Below are positions 19,237 to 29,190 of a DNA stretch of 64,000 nucleotides, piece by piece; within the stretch, counting starts at the first letter, position 1; each line of letters opens with the position of its first letter. The position numbers were made by a program, and so were the translations under genes. The notes beneath the pieces were generated by a model that was not told the origin of the DNA, made no database searches, and saw only the letters and a list, made by a program, of their open reading frames with translations. Source of the stretch: Fidelibacterota bacterium (lineage in GTDB: Bacteria > Fidelibacterota > UBA8477 > JABMPR01); the NCBI GenBank assembly GCA_018650795.1, contig JABIFG010000095.1, positions 1 through 64,000 on the forward strand. The letters run 5' to 3'.

Positions 19237-21831
19237 TTATTTCATCAAGATCATTTTCTTGGTCTCAGAGAATCCAATGGAATTCAGTGAGTACAAATAC
19301 ACACCCGATGGTGCCAGATTACCGGCATGGTCAAGACCATTCCAGGTAAATTCATAGTGACCAGGGGTGACCTTCTGGTCCATCAACTGTGCAACAATCT
19401 GTCCCTTGATATTATAGATCGTCATGGTGACATAAGTGAAAGTCGGCACTTCAAAACCAATGGTCGTTGATGGATTAAAGGGGTTGGGATAACAATCTTC
19501 CAGACGCCACTGAGCTGGAAGTTCACCATTTCCATCATCGACTGCAAGAAGGGTACAGATATTGTCTACCTCATCGAATGATGTTGAGGGCGAATTCTCC
19601 AAATCAGAAATGGTCAAATGCTGAACAAATGCATCCACGACAGACATGTCTCCATCTGGATAACGTGTAATGGATGTATTCTGACCTGCATTCGCTGCTG
19701 ATTCAACACGCATATTAAAATAGATATCCACTGTAGAGGCTGATTTGGGAACTCCACGACCAAAGTGACTGCCATAGTTCACATACATGGCATATGACGT
19801 GTCAGGAGAAATCAAGACAACACATTCACCTGCATTGGGAAGACCATTACCGATATCATTCATGTGAGAACTATCTGATAAGAAGGCATGGGTCAGCAGT
19901 GGGTCGGAATTCCAACCAACAGCAGGTCCAATGGATAGATCTCCACCACCAAAGACGGTCACGAACTCACCACATCCCAAGATATAGCCATCGGGGAAGG
20001 TGAAGCTAAACTGTTCATCATCACCCAGTCTCCAGCCACTCATGTCAACATCTTCGCTGCTAACATTGAGCAATTCGATATACTCATCCTGTTCGGCATG
20101 TCGAATCCAATCACGATTAGCATCCCCATAGATGGGATCTGTAGACGGATCAGCATTGATCTCATTGACAATGATGGAGGGTGGAAGCTGGAAGGCGGGT
20201 AGAAAATTTGCTGTGATCGTTTTGGACTTCGTCATGGCAGTATAAATTGGATTTACCAGGGCAATTTCATCGCCTTCCCAACCTGAGAAGACAAAGCCTT
20301 CTGCAGGAACGGCAGTCAAAGTAACAAAATCACCGTAGCCAAACTCTGTCATAGTTGCGCTGACTGAATCGAGCTCAACTGTTCCTCCACCAACCGGAGA
20401 ACTCAACAAAGTGAGCGTAAATGCAAGTCGATCCACACCATCAAGACTTAGACCAGGAGAATAATCACCTGCAGCTACTGTGTTGTGCTCAACAAATGGA
20501 TCGTCTCCTTCAAAACTGGCATCGGGGAAACGGGTAAGCGAATTATCATTGGCTGCGTTGGCTGTGGTCACTCCGGAAAATTCCCAGGTTACATCTCCAA
20601 CCACAGGTGTAGCACTGCCGCCCCAGGCCAGATATGCATCGTCAACACCGTTATCTGAAAGTACAACGACGGCATCTCCAGCATCATTCAGGCCATTTCC
20701 GATCATTCCTCCTGCAGTAAAGACTTTAGTGAGTAGCGGGTCGCTATTATAGCCGGCAAAACCACTTACATCTCCTCCGCCAAAGATGGTAATAAATTGG
20801 AAGGGTTGAACAGTATAGCCAGATGGGAAGCTAAAATTTTGAACCTCACTATCACCCGCGGTCCATCCAGTAAGATCAACTGGATTTGAGCTAAGATTGA
20901 TGAGCTCAATAAATTCATCCTGAGCAGCATCTGTGGTCCCGTCCCCATTAGCATCACCATCAGTAGCAGGGTCTGCAAGCACCTCATTGATCACGATCTT
21001 GGGATCGCGTTGTACAGTTACCCATTCAGGGATGGCTGGGACATCACCTTCGTATCCAGCAACATCAGCCCCTCCTAGAATTCCGTCAAATCCATAGCCG
21101 GTGGCATCGGTGGCGATAAGACCTTCACCATCATCAAAATGCCAGAGTGCGACGGTGTAACCGTCAACAGTGAATGGTTCCTCAGCGGGGATAAAATCTT
21201 CAGTGTATCTTGCAGTAGCAGAAATCCGAACCTCATCGATCATGCCTCTCCAGGTTTCGTAACGATCAAAATGATGATCCTGGGCACCTGAACCGATGGT
21301 AATGATTTGATCACCATTGGTTACTGGCAGGCAAACTTCACCATCGGAGTTGGGTTCTACATCTGGAGATTGAACACCGTTGATAAAAAGACGCATAGAA
21401 TCAGCGACATCCCAGACGTAGGCCACATGATACCAGCGGGGTAAGAACACTGGTGTAATCGATGAAAGATCCTGGGTGGGATAATTGACAGCGTCTCCAC
21501 TTTGAACAAAGCATTTCATATCACCTTGACCTCGAATCCAGTGCATTCCCATATCACCAGGCCAATTACCAGAGATATTCTTGCAAAATAGATAGGTATA
21601 ATCAGGGTCATGTGTATCTGACTTAAAAATTGAATCGGGTTTGAACCACATCTCCACGGTGCCAGCGTCAAGCTGACCAGGCCACAGGAGGGGTGTATCC
21701 GGTACAATGACACGATCATGTTCCCACCAGCTAAAATGTAGAGCACCATCCCACTGTGCCTGACTCGTCATGGGGAATGACAGAACCAGCATAAAAACTG
21801 CCAGGTGAATCATTCGAATGGTTGATTTCAT
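19237..21831 (-). CDS. Secreted LamG / double lamin-tail-domain protein with sorting tail
   Basis: 864 residues. Signal peptide (MKSTIRMIHLAVFMLVLSFP...AQ), a LamG/concanavalin-like domain (about 27-250), a lamin tail domain (about 275-415; IVINEVLADP, DEFIELINLSS, LTGWTAGD), an InlB/bacterial-repeat-like segment (about 470-545; GGTVELDS, FSGWEGDE, ITANF), a second lamin tail domain (about 552-700; IIVNEINADPSTD, DEYIELLNVSS, MSGWRLGDD) and a YPNPFNPST sorting tail ending in KMILMK. The start is supported by AAGGAGATGGTGTT. Bacterial lamin-tail domains occur in secreted or cell-surface proteins and often accompany nucleases or phosphatases; no catalytic domain is present here. Downstream comes the hairpin at 19172-19207. 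Confidence 0.87.
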   Translation of the reverse strand: MKSTIRMIHLAVFMLVLSFPMTSQAQWDGALHFSWWEHDRVIVPDTPLLWPGQLDAGTVEMWFKPDSIFKSDTHDPDYTYLFCKNISGNWPGDMGMHWIRGQGDMKCFVQSGDAVNYPTQDLSSITPVFLPRWYHVAYVWDVADSMRLFINGVQSPDVEPNSDGEVCLPVTNGDQIITIGSGAQDHHFDRYETWRGMIDEVRISATARYTEDFIPAEEPFTVDGYTVALWHFDDGEGLIATDATGYGFDGILGGADVAGYEGDVPAIPEWVTVQRDPKIVINEVLADPATDGDANGDGTTDAAQDEFIELINLSSNPVDLTGWTAGDSEVQNFSFPSGYTVQPFQFITIFGGGDVSGFAGYNSDPLLTKVFTAGGMIGNGLNDAGDAVVVLSDNGVDDAYLAWGGSATPVVGDVTWEFSGVTTANAANDNSLTRFPDASFEGDDPFVEHNTVAAGDYSPGLSLDGVDRLAFTLTLLSSPVGGGTVELDSVSATMTEFGYGDFVTLTAVPAEGFVFSGWEGDEIALVNPIYTAMTKSKTITANFLPAFQLPPSIIVNEINADPSTDPIYGDANRDWIRHAEQDEYIELLNVSSEDVDMSGWRLGDDEQFSFTFPDGYILGCGEFVTVFGGGDLSIGPAVGWNSDPLLTHAFLSDSSHMNDIGNGLPNAGECVVLISPDTSYAMYVNYGSHFGRGVPKSASTVDIYFNMRVESAANAGQNTSITRYPDGDMSVVDAFVQHLTISDLENSPSTSFDEVDNICTLLAVDDGNGELPAQWRLEDCYPNPFNPSTTIGFEVPTFTYVTMTIYNIKGQIVAQLMDQKVTPGHYEFTWNGLDHAGNLAPSGVYLYSLNSIGFSETKKMILMK

Positions 21832-21863
21832 AACACCATCTCCTTGTATTTTCTTTTTCTGAC

Positions 21864-22928
21864 CTAAAATTTAAGGTCTATTGAAAAGCGTTGTACTGTT
21901 CCCAGTAAGCCCCAGGCTGACCAGGCATAATTAAAACCTACTTGCATTGAATTGCCGATTTGCGGGGCAAGCCCAAAACCAGCTGATAGACCATTTTCGG
22001 TATGGTCGTCAAATAATGATTGATACCCCATGCGAGCCACGATCATACTACCCACGGCCCACTCCAATCCCAGATCCAACGATTCTACACTATTGCTGGG
22101 GTGGTTTAGATCTGCTGCCAGGGTTACATGTTGTCCCAGGAATGGGGAAAATGAATATGCCAGGCCAAAACGAAAAAGCAGGGGTAATGGAAACTGATCC
22201 GTTTCCAGCAAAATATTCAGACGATCATTTGAATAATGGGTCTCATCTGCATCAAAGGGGCGTCTCAGGTCCCGACCGGTCATTTGCAGTTCGGAACCAT
22301 AGTTGGCAATGGTGGTACCGATTCGGAGACCTTCAATCTGAGTATTATAGAGGACACCCACATCGATGGCGAAGGCGCTGGCAGATTCATGCCAGAGTTG
22401 CTGCAGGATATATTTCGTCGTTAACCCAAAGGAAAATTTATCTGTAACCGTTGCTGCAACAGTGGCAGCCAGAGCCATATCAGAAGCCGCATAGAACTCA
22501 CCTGTCCCCTCGGGTAGTTGGATGGTTCTTACAGGTTGTTTATCCGCATAATTCAGGACATTCATACTCAGGCCAACAGCAAAACGTCCTCCCATGGGAA
22601 TCACAGCACCAAAATATTCGTGTGCTGTACCTGCCAGCCATTCAGTATAGTTGGCAGAAATGGATATTTTCTTCAATTGCGTGATCCCGGCAGGATTCCA
22701 GTACAGAGCGGATACATCATTTGCGATGGCTGTGAAAGCACCGCCCATAGCCTGCGAATTTGCACCGACACCGATCTCTAAGAAGGCTGCTGCCGACGTT
22801 CCTACATTTGAAACTTCCTCAGTATAGTTCGCTCCACCAAATGATTCGTCATCAGTTTGTGAAAAGAGGGTCACGCAAAACATGCTCAAGAGCAGGATCA
22901 ATGTGTTTGCAGTTTTATTAATTTTCAT
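21864..22928 (-). CDS. PorV/PorQ-family outer-membrane beta-barrel protein
   Basis: About 354 residues. Signal peptide, then the hallmark start of the PorV/PorQ (UPF0164) family: GTSAAAFLEIGVGANSQAMGG, ANDVSALYWNPAGI, followed by alternating barrel strands to a terminal FSIDLKF. In Bacteroidota, PorV is the outer-membrane shuttle of the type IX secretion system that carries sorting-tail cargo to the sortase. Its position directly between the TonB receptor pair and several sorting-tail proteins fits that role. ATG at 22928 is preferred, with AGGTGCTGGTG upstream; GTG at 22937 is possible. Family membership is secure; the type IX function in this lineage is inference because no other secretion component lies in the window. 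Confidence 0.87.
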   Translation of the reverse strand: MKINKTANTLILLLSMFCVTLFSQTDDESFGGANYTEEVSNVGTSAAAFLEIGVGANSQAMGGAFTAIANDVSALYWNPAGITQLKKISISANYTEWLAGTAHEYFGAVIPMGGRFAVGLSMNVLNYADKQPVRTIQLPEGTGEFYAASDMALAATVAATVTDKFSFGLTTKYILQQLWHESASAFAIDVGVLYNTQIEGLRIGTTIANYGSELQMTGRDLRRPFDADETHYSNDRLNILLETDQFPLPLLFRFGLAYSFSPFLGQHVTLAADLNHPSNSVESLDLGLEWAVGSMIVARMGYQSLFDDHTENGLSAGFGLAPQIGNSMQVGFNYAWSAWGLLGTVQRFSIDLKF

Positions 22929-22969
22929 CACCAGCACCTATTGCTTCATTTGAGAATATTTGATTCATC

Positions 22970-25900
22970 CTATTTGATCAGGGCAAACTTTCCAACTTTG
23001 TTCCCTACCCCATCTGCTTCTACATGGAAAATGTACATACCAAACGAAACACTGAGTCCATCTTCTGAGATAAGATCCCAGGGCTCACTTCCCTTGGTCA
23101 TCGTGCTGGAGTGTTCCAGTGTTCTTACCAATTTGCCACTCATGGTGTAGATCCTGATGGTACACTCCTGGGGAAGATTGACAAAATCAACACGCCGTTC
23201 ACCGCGACCACTTGCATAAAATAGAGGCTTTTCCCAGCTGGCATTGACCACGTATGGATCGGGGACGACATATATATTGTCCATATCTGCAGTCTCTTTC
23301 ACTGGATCCATACTCGAGGCGCGAGAGGTAAATCTCAAGGTATCATCTGAGTTGAAGGGCTTGCTCACTGTTAAGGAATACACATCTCCAGGCTGAGGAA
23401 TACGCACCTCAGTCAATGAGGAGTCATCTCTGAAATAGAATTCCCAGGCCGTATTGTACAAAAATCCCTGGGGATTAATGACGACATTGACTCTATCGCC
23501 TCCATTCAGGGTACTATCCTTATGAATAGCTTCAGAAAACTCAAATGGAACCTTCACGTTGAGTGTGGTATTCCAGAGTTGAAAGTTCACAGGTGTCCTT
23601 AAAAAGGGCAATGCATTATAGGAAGTATCCATAAACGCTTGACCTATCCTGATCTCATAGTCTTCGGGGACAGGAATCGATTTTGATGACCACAGTAATT
23701 GTGTCTCTACGGGAATGTTGCTATTCCCAACCAGCCATTCAGAGTGCATAACTTCAGCGGAATCATTAAAAAACTCCAGCTGCATGCCCTTGACTATCTC
23801 ACTACTGATGACGAATTCATCATAAGGTTCCACTTCATAGATCAGCTTATTCGTAGTCAAATCTTTTACAGTCAAACTATTGGTATAGCGTCCCAGGGTT
23901 GTGTCTGTAAAGGTGATTTCATAATTATGATTTTCTTCAATACTGTCCGGTATGATCACATTTATCTGAAAATCTCCTGTAGCCAGACCCTGATGTTCTA
24001 TTTCCGTCAGATATCCAGCAGTGTAACCAGCGCTGGGGGCGTTGGGCACCACGACAGCACAGTTTCTATCAATGAATCTGACTTGACCCACTGAATTGGT
24101 CTGTATGATCTTGGTACATTCAACGGGGGCAATGGGGGCCAGTAATTCTACATCTACGATACCTTTGTCATAGAAATCATCATCATAACCCTTATCGTAG
24201 GAGCAAACTGCATAGTAATAGGTTCGACCATTCTGAACTTCTGTATCTTCGTAGAAATACACAAGATCAGTATTTCGACCGGTGTAAAAGTGCGCTCCTG
24301 TCCCGGTGATTTCTACGGGATGAGGCCCTTCAAGCTCATTCACCAGATCATATTGGGCCAGGGGTTTCCAGAATATTGGACTCCCAAACGCGTCTGTGAC
24401 AGTTTTGATCTCGTTGAATGAGGGGTCTGTGGAACGGTAGATCAGATAGCCCTCAAAATCCCTTCCATAAATAGGATCGATTGATTTCTCGGCGGAATGA
24501 TCCCATTTCAGGACGACCTTTCCGTCACCGGCTACAGCAGTCAATACCGGTTTCAAGGGTGGCTTTGCAAAATTGTAATCCGCATCATAAATACGCTGCA
24601 TTGTTCGTTTATTGCGAAAAATGTCCTGCTCATCGGTTCCAAATAGATTGGCGATGGCAAATTTGCGGGTTTCGTCCTGAGGTAAAGCGAAATATCCTGA
24701 ACCATACATAAAAGCCAGGTTTGCAGGATCAACATAGGTAAAAAGGTCCGGGGTCATTTGGTTAAATGTTCGGTCGTCATACTTGAGAGATTGAGGTTCA
24801 AGCAAGATCACGCTGGTCAAACCAATCTGGTCTGATTCATCATTGTCCTGTTTTCCAAAGTTAGGTTCACCAGGATCTGGAACACCATTGACCTCTGATC
24901 CATCAGCATCAGGAGCTACATAGTCTTGATCATATGGACCAATACCATCATTCCCAATATCATCCAGTATGGCCTCACCCATATCCCATATCCCGTTAGC
25001 GTTAAAATCTTCATAAATACGCCAGTCACCATCCTCGTCACCGCTCCAGTGCTCCTTGGGATCACCATAATTACCGATGGGGCCCATGATGAATTCACCA
25101 CGATCATTATCCTGACGTTCATCAATCAAACCATTCTCATCATCATCAAGTCCATTAAGCGGATCCCCAGGACTTTCCAGGAAAGCGTATCCAAAATAGC
25201 CCAACCCTGGTATGCCCCGATTATCAATGCCGTCATAATCCCAGCAGTAGGTAATATCATCAAATTGATCAAATCTGGCGTAATCCGGATTGTCGCTGGT
25301 GCCACCGACCATGGCATCGACATACATGCCAAAGACAACGGTCTCAAGGTCCTTGTCACTCACATTGGCAATATCATAGCGAACAATAAGGATGTCTTCT
25401 GCTTCGACTGCAGCCCATTCATAACCACGGACCTTAACTTCTAGACCCAAGCCTCTGCGTCCGTCTGGATAACCTGCAGAATCCTCACTACTACCGATGA
25501 AGGGGAAATAGTCGAACTCATCATTGTCTCGGTCATCCATGACGTAATAGCTTTCCTGATCAGCGCGTGTGTAAGCGCCAAATTCACCATTCCATAGACC
25601 ATCACGGCTCCCTGCATTTCCAGGGTAATCATGAGGCCAGAACATGGGCCAGGTCTCTGGTTTGTGACTCATCGCAGGATATTCATCTATATTTTCTATA
25701 CCGGCGTTGAAATAATTTTCCAGGGGTTGCCAATTCCAGAGATGCGATCCATCGGGAGAAATATCATGACTGGTGGGATGGGAGTAGCTTTCTGAACAAA
25801 TCTTTACAGGATCACCGTTAGCATCCTCAACCTCTGCCGCGGCGATCATGATAAACTCAAAACCATAGACCATACCTGAGCCTTTGGGCCACTCCATGCG

Positions 25901-26071
25901 GGGATTTTCGTAGCGATCACCAAGATTTCCAAAATTTGAAAAACGGGTATAGACCAGGTTACCGTCATGAATTCCGGTCCGACGGTCCTGGGCGCCTGCA
26001 AACACGATACTATGGGCCAAGAGCACCAACATGATGGTTTGAAGAGTCCGAATGTATAAATAGCGGTTCAT
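22970..26071 (-). CDS. Large exported partner of the TonB receptor, FN3-containing, with sorting-like tail
   Basis: 1033 residues. A signal peptide (MNRYLYIRTLQTIMLVLLAHSIVFAG) leads into a domain with RYENPRMEWPKGSG and YGFEFIMIAA that I do not recognise by name. An Asp/Gly/Asn-rich segment (about 297-413; LDDDENGLID, DGDWRIYEDFNANGIWD) has the spacing of calcium-binding thrombospondin-3-like loops. A fibronectin type III domain follows (about 505-640; KVVLKWDHS, RTYYYAVCSYD), then beta-rich domains and a C-terminal FlgD-like tail (VDFVNLPQECTIRIYT...GKFALIK) without a full YPNPFN core. It starts 16 nt after the TonB receptor gene, with GAGGAATTTAC before the ATG, so the two are co-translated. 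By analogy with SusD next to SusC it could be the ligand-capturing partner, but there is no sequence resemblance to SusD; that role is inference. Confidence 0.75.
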   Translation of the reverse strand: MNRYLYIRTLQTIMLVLLAHSIVFAGAQDRRTGIHDGNLVYTRFSNFGNLGDRYENPRMEWPKGSGMVYGFEFIMIAAAEVEDANGDPVKICSESYSHPTSHDISPDGSHLWNWQPLENYFNAGIENIDEYPAMSHKPETWPMFWPHDYPGNAGSRDGLWNGEFGAYTRADQESYYVMDDRDNDEFDYFPFIGSSEDSAGYPDGRRGLGLEVKVRGYEWAAVEAEDILIVRYDIANVSDKDLETVVFGMYVDAMVGGTSDNPDYARFDQFDDITYCWDYDGIDNRGIPGLGYFGYAFLESPGDPLNGLDDDENGLIDERQDNDRGEFIMGPIGNYGDPKEHWSGDEDGDWRIYEDFNANGIWDMGEAILDDIGNDGIGPYDQDYVAPDADGSEVNGVPDPGEPNFGKQDNDESDQIGLTSVILLEPQSLKYDDRTFNQMTPDLFTYVDPANLAFMYGSGYFALPQDETRKFAIANLFGTDEQDIFRNKRTMQRIYDADYNFAKPPLKPVLTAVAGDGKVVLKWDHSAEKSIDPIYGRDFEGYLIYRSTDPSFNEIKTVTDAFGSPIFWKPLAQYDLVNELEGPHPVEITGTGAHFYTGRNTDLVYFYEDTEVQNGRTYYYAVCSYDKGYDDDFYDKGIVDVELLAPIAPVECTKIIQTNSVGQVRFIDRNCAVVVPNAPSAGYTAGYLTEIEHQGLATGDFQINVIIPDSIEENHNYEITFTDTTLGRYTNSLTVKDLTTNKLIYEVEPYDEFVISSEIVKGMQLEFFNDSAEVMHSEWLVGNSNIPVETQLLWSSKSIPVPEDYEIRIGQAFMDTSYNALPFLRTPVNFQLWNTTLNVKVPFEFSEAIHKDSTLNGGDRVNVVINPQGFLYNTAWEFYFRDDSSLTEVRIPQPGDVYSLTVSKPFNSDDTLRFTSRASSMDPVKETADMDNIYVVPDPYVVNASWEKPLFYASGRGERRVDFVNLPQECTIRIYTMSGKLVRTLEHSSTMTKGSEPWDLISEDGLSVSFGMYIFHVEADGVGNKVGKFALIK

Positions 26072-26087
26072 GTAAATTCCTCTTTAC

Positions 26088-28796
26088 CTAATACTGGATT
26101 TCAATACCCAGCAGGACTCTGCGTGGTTCAGAATAGTAGTCGGGTCGTAGATCAACTTCATCGGCAGTAAAATTGGGGTTCTGTGATAACACATAGGCTG
26201 CCGGGATCGTACGGTAGGGTGATTCTGAATTTCCGGTACTGGAAAAGACGTACCGCTGATTCAGCTGATCCGTGAGATTGAATATTTTGCAATACAGTTT
26301 CATTTTGACTTTGTCAAACCTGACGGTCTTATAAAGGTTCAGGTCAAAGTTATAGCTGGCGGGTTTTCGATCACTGTTCTCAAACTGAGTATCCAGAGCG
26401 GAACCGGGGCTAGATGGTGTGTAGGGTTGTCCCGTGGCGAATCGACCGATGAGACCCACTTTAACGCCACCAGGTTTTCCAATAGAAAGCGAGGTGTTCA
26501 GCGTATGGGTTTGATCCCAATCCAAAGGCAGTACCTGCTTCTCAACTTCTTTATTGTCATTGTAGTCATTAAAGACTGCATTGGGATCAGACGCATTGCC
26601 TTTGGCAGTTTGATAAGTATAATCAATACTGCCGGAGAACAGATCGGAATAAAGCTTGTTCAAGGTGAAGGTAATTCCCCGGACATTTCCATAATCTCTA
26701 TTGATGTATCGGGCATAAACTTTTTCATCAATCGTACTGATGATCTCCTGGCTCAAGAGGTTGCTGATATCCTTGTAGTACATGGTCAACTCCAGGCCAT
26801 ACACCAGGCTAAGTTGCTGCTGTATACCGATCTCATAGCCAATGGTCTTCTCTGGTTTCAGATTCACATTGCCCATGGTCGTTTGCAGACCACCCAGCTT
26901 GATCTCATACTCATAATTGTTATAGATGGCATTAAATCTGGGGAGTTGAAAAAAGTGACCATATGAGACGTGAATAGCACCATTGTCAGAAATGGGGTAA
27001 GCCAGCCCAAACCGTGGGCTTAGCTGTGAGCGAGCGACTCCGGCTTCCAATTCAGAGTCCAAACGGATACCATTATCTGTATCTGTTTTGGCACGAAGAT
27101 TTACTGGAAGCAGGGCATTGGGATCCCAATAGTCATACCGTAGACCTGCATTGACAATGATATCATCATATTCGAATACATTCTGGACATATGCTGACCC
27201 TTCCAATGGCTTGACATGATAGGCATTATACCCAGATGTGTTCTGGTCGGGCAAGCGCAAGATAGGTTCCTCATAAAGCGAGCCTTCAGCCACAGTGGTT
27301 AGCGAATAATAATCCAGATCATGTCTCTTAATCTCGCCACCAATTTTCATCTGACTCGCCTGGGTGAGTTGTGAGGTCAAGTCAAATTTGGCAGAAAGTG
27401 CCGAACGCACAATGTCATATCTACCGTTCTGAGTTCCGCCAAAATTAAAGCTTTCATCAGAATAGGGACTTGAGCGATGGCGTGAGTCCAGGGGGTCCTC
27501 AAACAGATAGGCTTGAGTGTTTTTAGAATACTTCGAAAAATTGATGGTGTAGAAACTCTTATTTGAGAGTACTTGGTTGAAACTGACAATGTGATTATAA
27601 CTATTATCATACCAGGTGCGAATGCCTTCTGGTGAATAGCGGCGTCTGTCACTGTAAGATCTTCCAGTGGCTTCAGTATAAAAAATGGAGTAGCGCAGCT
27701 TTACGGATGGCAGAATCTTTGTGCTTATCTTTCCATAGAATGAAAGCTTTGAATCACCATCAATAGCATGATAGGCGCCATCACCGGTCTGGAGTGAATC
27801 CGGCACCTTGATACCATAACTCTGCTCTTCCTGGGTTTGTGTGTTTTGGGCCTCGTTAATATAGTTTTGAATGGGTACAGTATCATCGATGAGGACCAGG
27901 TTTTTTCCATACAGCCAGCCATCAGTAGTTTTGCGACGCAGTGATGAATAAAAGGATCCATCTGGTAGAAATGAAATCGGTCCTTGAAGACTAAGTGCCA
28001 GATTCTTCTCGTTTAAATCAACCGTTTTAATATTCCAGAAGATATGATCCGCTGTGGAAACATGATCTCCAGTCGAGAATGAAAGTTTCCCGGAGAATTT
28101 CTTGGCCCCCTCCTTAGTAACTACGTTGACAATACCTGATTGGGCTTGGCCGTATTCGGCATTGAAGGTTCCGCTTATGACCTGTAATTCCTGGACCCAA
28201 CTATTTTCCAAACCAATGGAACTTCCCCCATTGTACTGATCAGTTATGGGGACACCATCAATGAGATAGGCGATCTCACCACCACGGCCACCGCGGATAT
28301 GAAAGCTTCCTCCAGCATCCTGGACAACTCCAGCCTGCAGCTGGATCAGATCACTTACTTCTTGAACGGGCATGGCTGCGATCTTTTCAGAGGAGACATA
28401 GGCTGTGGTATTGGTACGTCCCTTTTCAACTACGAGACGTTTACTGACGACAACAACCTCTTCACCTTCGATAATCTCCACACCCAGCTCAATATTCTTG
28501 ACCGTGGAGAGATCGATGTTTACACGAGTATCCTGGATGATAGTTTTTTTATAGCCAATATAGGAACAGACCAGGTTATAAGAGCCGGGTCGGACACCAA
28601 TTATAAAGTACTCACCGCTGAGATCCGTCATGGATCCCATCCCTGTATCTTCCAGATAGACATTCGCACCAATGATTGGTTCTCCTGTCAGTTCATCTGT
28701 AACCTTACCTAAAATTTTACCTGTCGTTCCGGCTATCACGGAGCTACCGAGCAGCATGAGCAGAACCATTTTATAGATCATCAGCTTACTACGCAT
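26088..28796 (-). CDS. TonB-dependent outer-membrane receptor with carboxypeptidase-regulatory-like domain
   Basis: About 902 residues. Signal peptide, then a CarboxypepD_reg-like beta sandwich (about 20-100; KVTDELTGEPIIGANVYLE, DLSGEYFIIGVRPGSY), a plug domain (about 105-225; SDLIQLQAGVV, FHIRGGRGGEIAYLIDGVPI, SGTFNAEYGQAQSGIVNVVTK) and a 22-strand-type barrel closing with LLGIEIQY. These receptors import ligands across the outer membrane using TonB energy. ATG 28796 is chosen because AAGGAATGTGT precedes it and the signal peptide begins there; a frame extension to 28871 has no such support. It heads the long minus-strand run that contains phosphatases, a glycerophosphodiesterase and an antiporter, and it is divergent from a SorC-type regulator. 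The substrate is probably a phosphorylated organic compound; this is inference from context. Confidence 0.93.
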   Translation of the reverse strand: MRSKLMIYKMVLLMLLGSSVIAGTTGKILGKVTDELTGEPIIGANVYLEDTGMGSMTDLSGEYFIIGVRPGSYNLVCSYIGYKKTIIQDTRVNIDLSTVKNIELGVEIIEGEEVVVVSKRLVVEKGRTNTTAYVSSEKIAAMPVQEVSDLIQLQAGVVQDAGGSFHIRGGRGGEIAYLIDGVPITDQYNGGSSIGLENSWVQELQVISGTFNAEYGQAQSGIVNVVTKEGAKKFSGKLSFSTGDHVSTADHIFWNIKTVDLNEKNLALSLQGPISFLPDGSFYSSLRRKTTDGWLYGKNLVLIDDTVPIQNYINEAQNTQTQEEQSYGIKVPDSLQTGDGAYHAIDGDSKLSFYGKISTKILPSVKLRYSIFYTEATGRSYSDRRRYSPEGIRTWYDNSYNHIVSFNQVLSNKSFYTINFSKYSKNTQAYLFEDPLDSRHRSSPYSDESFNFGGTQNGRYDIVRSALSAKFDLTSQLTQASQMKIGGEIKRHDLDYYSLTTVAEGSLYEEPILRLPDQNTSGYNAYHVKPLEGSAYVQNVFEYDDIIVNAGLRYDYWDPNALLPVNLRAKTDTDNGIRLDSELEAGVARSQLSPRFGLAYPISDNGAIHVSYGHFFQLPRFNAIYNNYEYEIKLGGLQTTMGNVNLKPEKTIGYEIGIQQQLSLVYGLELTMYYKDISNLLSQEIISTIDEKVYARYINRDYGNVRGITFTLNKLYSDLFSGSIDYTYQTAKGNASDPNAVFNDYNDNKEVEKQVLPLDWDQTHTLNTSLSIGKPGGVKVGLIGRFATGQPYTPSSPGSALDTQFENSDRKPASYNFDLNLYKTVRFDKVKMKLYCKIFNLTDQLNQRYVFSSTGNSESPYRTIPAAYVLSQNPNFTADEVDLRPDYYSEPRRVLLGIEIQY

Positions 28797-28941
28797 ACAC
28801 ATTCCTTGTTTGCAATCCACATCGCTTAGCAACACCCAAAAATCGTTTTGTTTGACATCTGGTAACCACAAATCTTAACCTAACAAAAGGTAGCTTGACT
28901 CATGCAAATATCTCACCATCAGTTTTCAATTTTTTTAATCT

Positions 28942-28955
28942 TGAATAAATATTCA
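28942..28955 (+). promoter_or_regulatory. Candidate operator, site A (TGAATAAATATTCA)
   Basis: Near-palindrome GAATA-AA-TATTC. The flanks extend the match with the glpD copy: TTGAATAAATATTCACTAAT here against TTGCATAATTATTCACTATT there. The same 14-mer recurs on the other strand at 39444-39457. Likely bound by the adjacent SorC-family regulator (inference). Confidence 0.5.
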
Positions 28956-29103
28956 CTAATATTGATTCTACCGCTAGATTGCACATTTATTCGTCGAAAG
29001 TCAATAAAAATTTTAGAGGCACATGTACTTGTTTATTGGTACATACGCATTCAGCTGCCACCAGTCTGATATTAAAATAATCAACATATCAAATTAAATA
29101 TCT

Positions 29104-29117
29104 TGCATATATATTCA
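29104..29117 (+). promoter_or_regulatory. Candidate operator, site B (TGCATATATATTCA)
   Basis: Matches the consensus TGMATAWWTATTCA and lies 74 nt upstream of the regulator start, where autoregulation would be expected. Confidence 0.42.
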
Positions 29118-29190
29118 ATATTGTACACATTCGGACGTTTCTTGATCGGCAATAGGTTGGTACTTTATCTCATACATCGGGGAGATCAAT

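Larger units (their letters stand above)
28797..29190. promoter_or_regulatory. Divergent control region between the TonB receptor and the SorC regulator
   Basis: 394 AT-rich bases with no gene. On the minus strand TTGACT at 28999-29004 begins a string TTGACTTTCGACGAATAAAT that is closely matched upstream of glpD (TTGACTTTCGGCAAA), so it is probably the -35 region of the TonB operon; its -10 is weak. Two copies of the shared 14-mer lie at 28942-28955 and 29104-29117. The plus-strand GTG of the regulator is preceded by CGGGGAGATCAAT. Confidence 0.55.

Noticed and set aside
12986-28796. Polysaccharide utilisation locus (SusC/SusD type)
   Set aside because: A TonB receptor is present, but there is no SusD-like protein and no glycoside hydrolase; the enzymes are phosphatases and phosphodiesterases.
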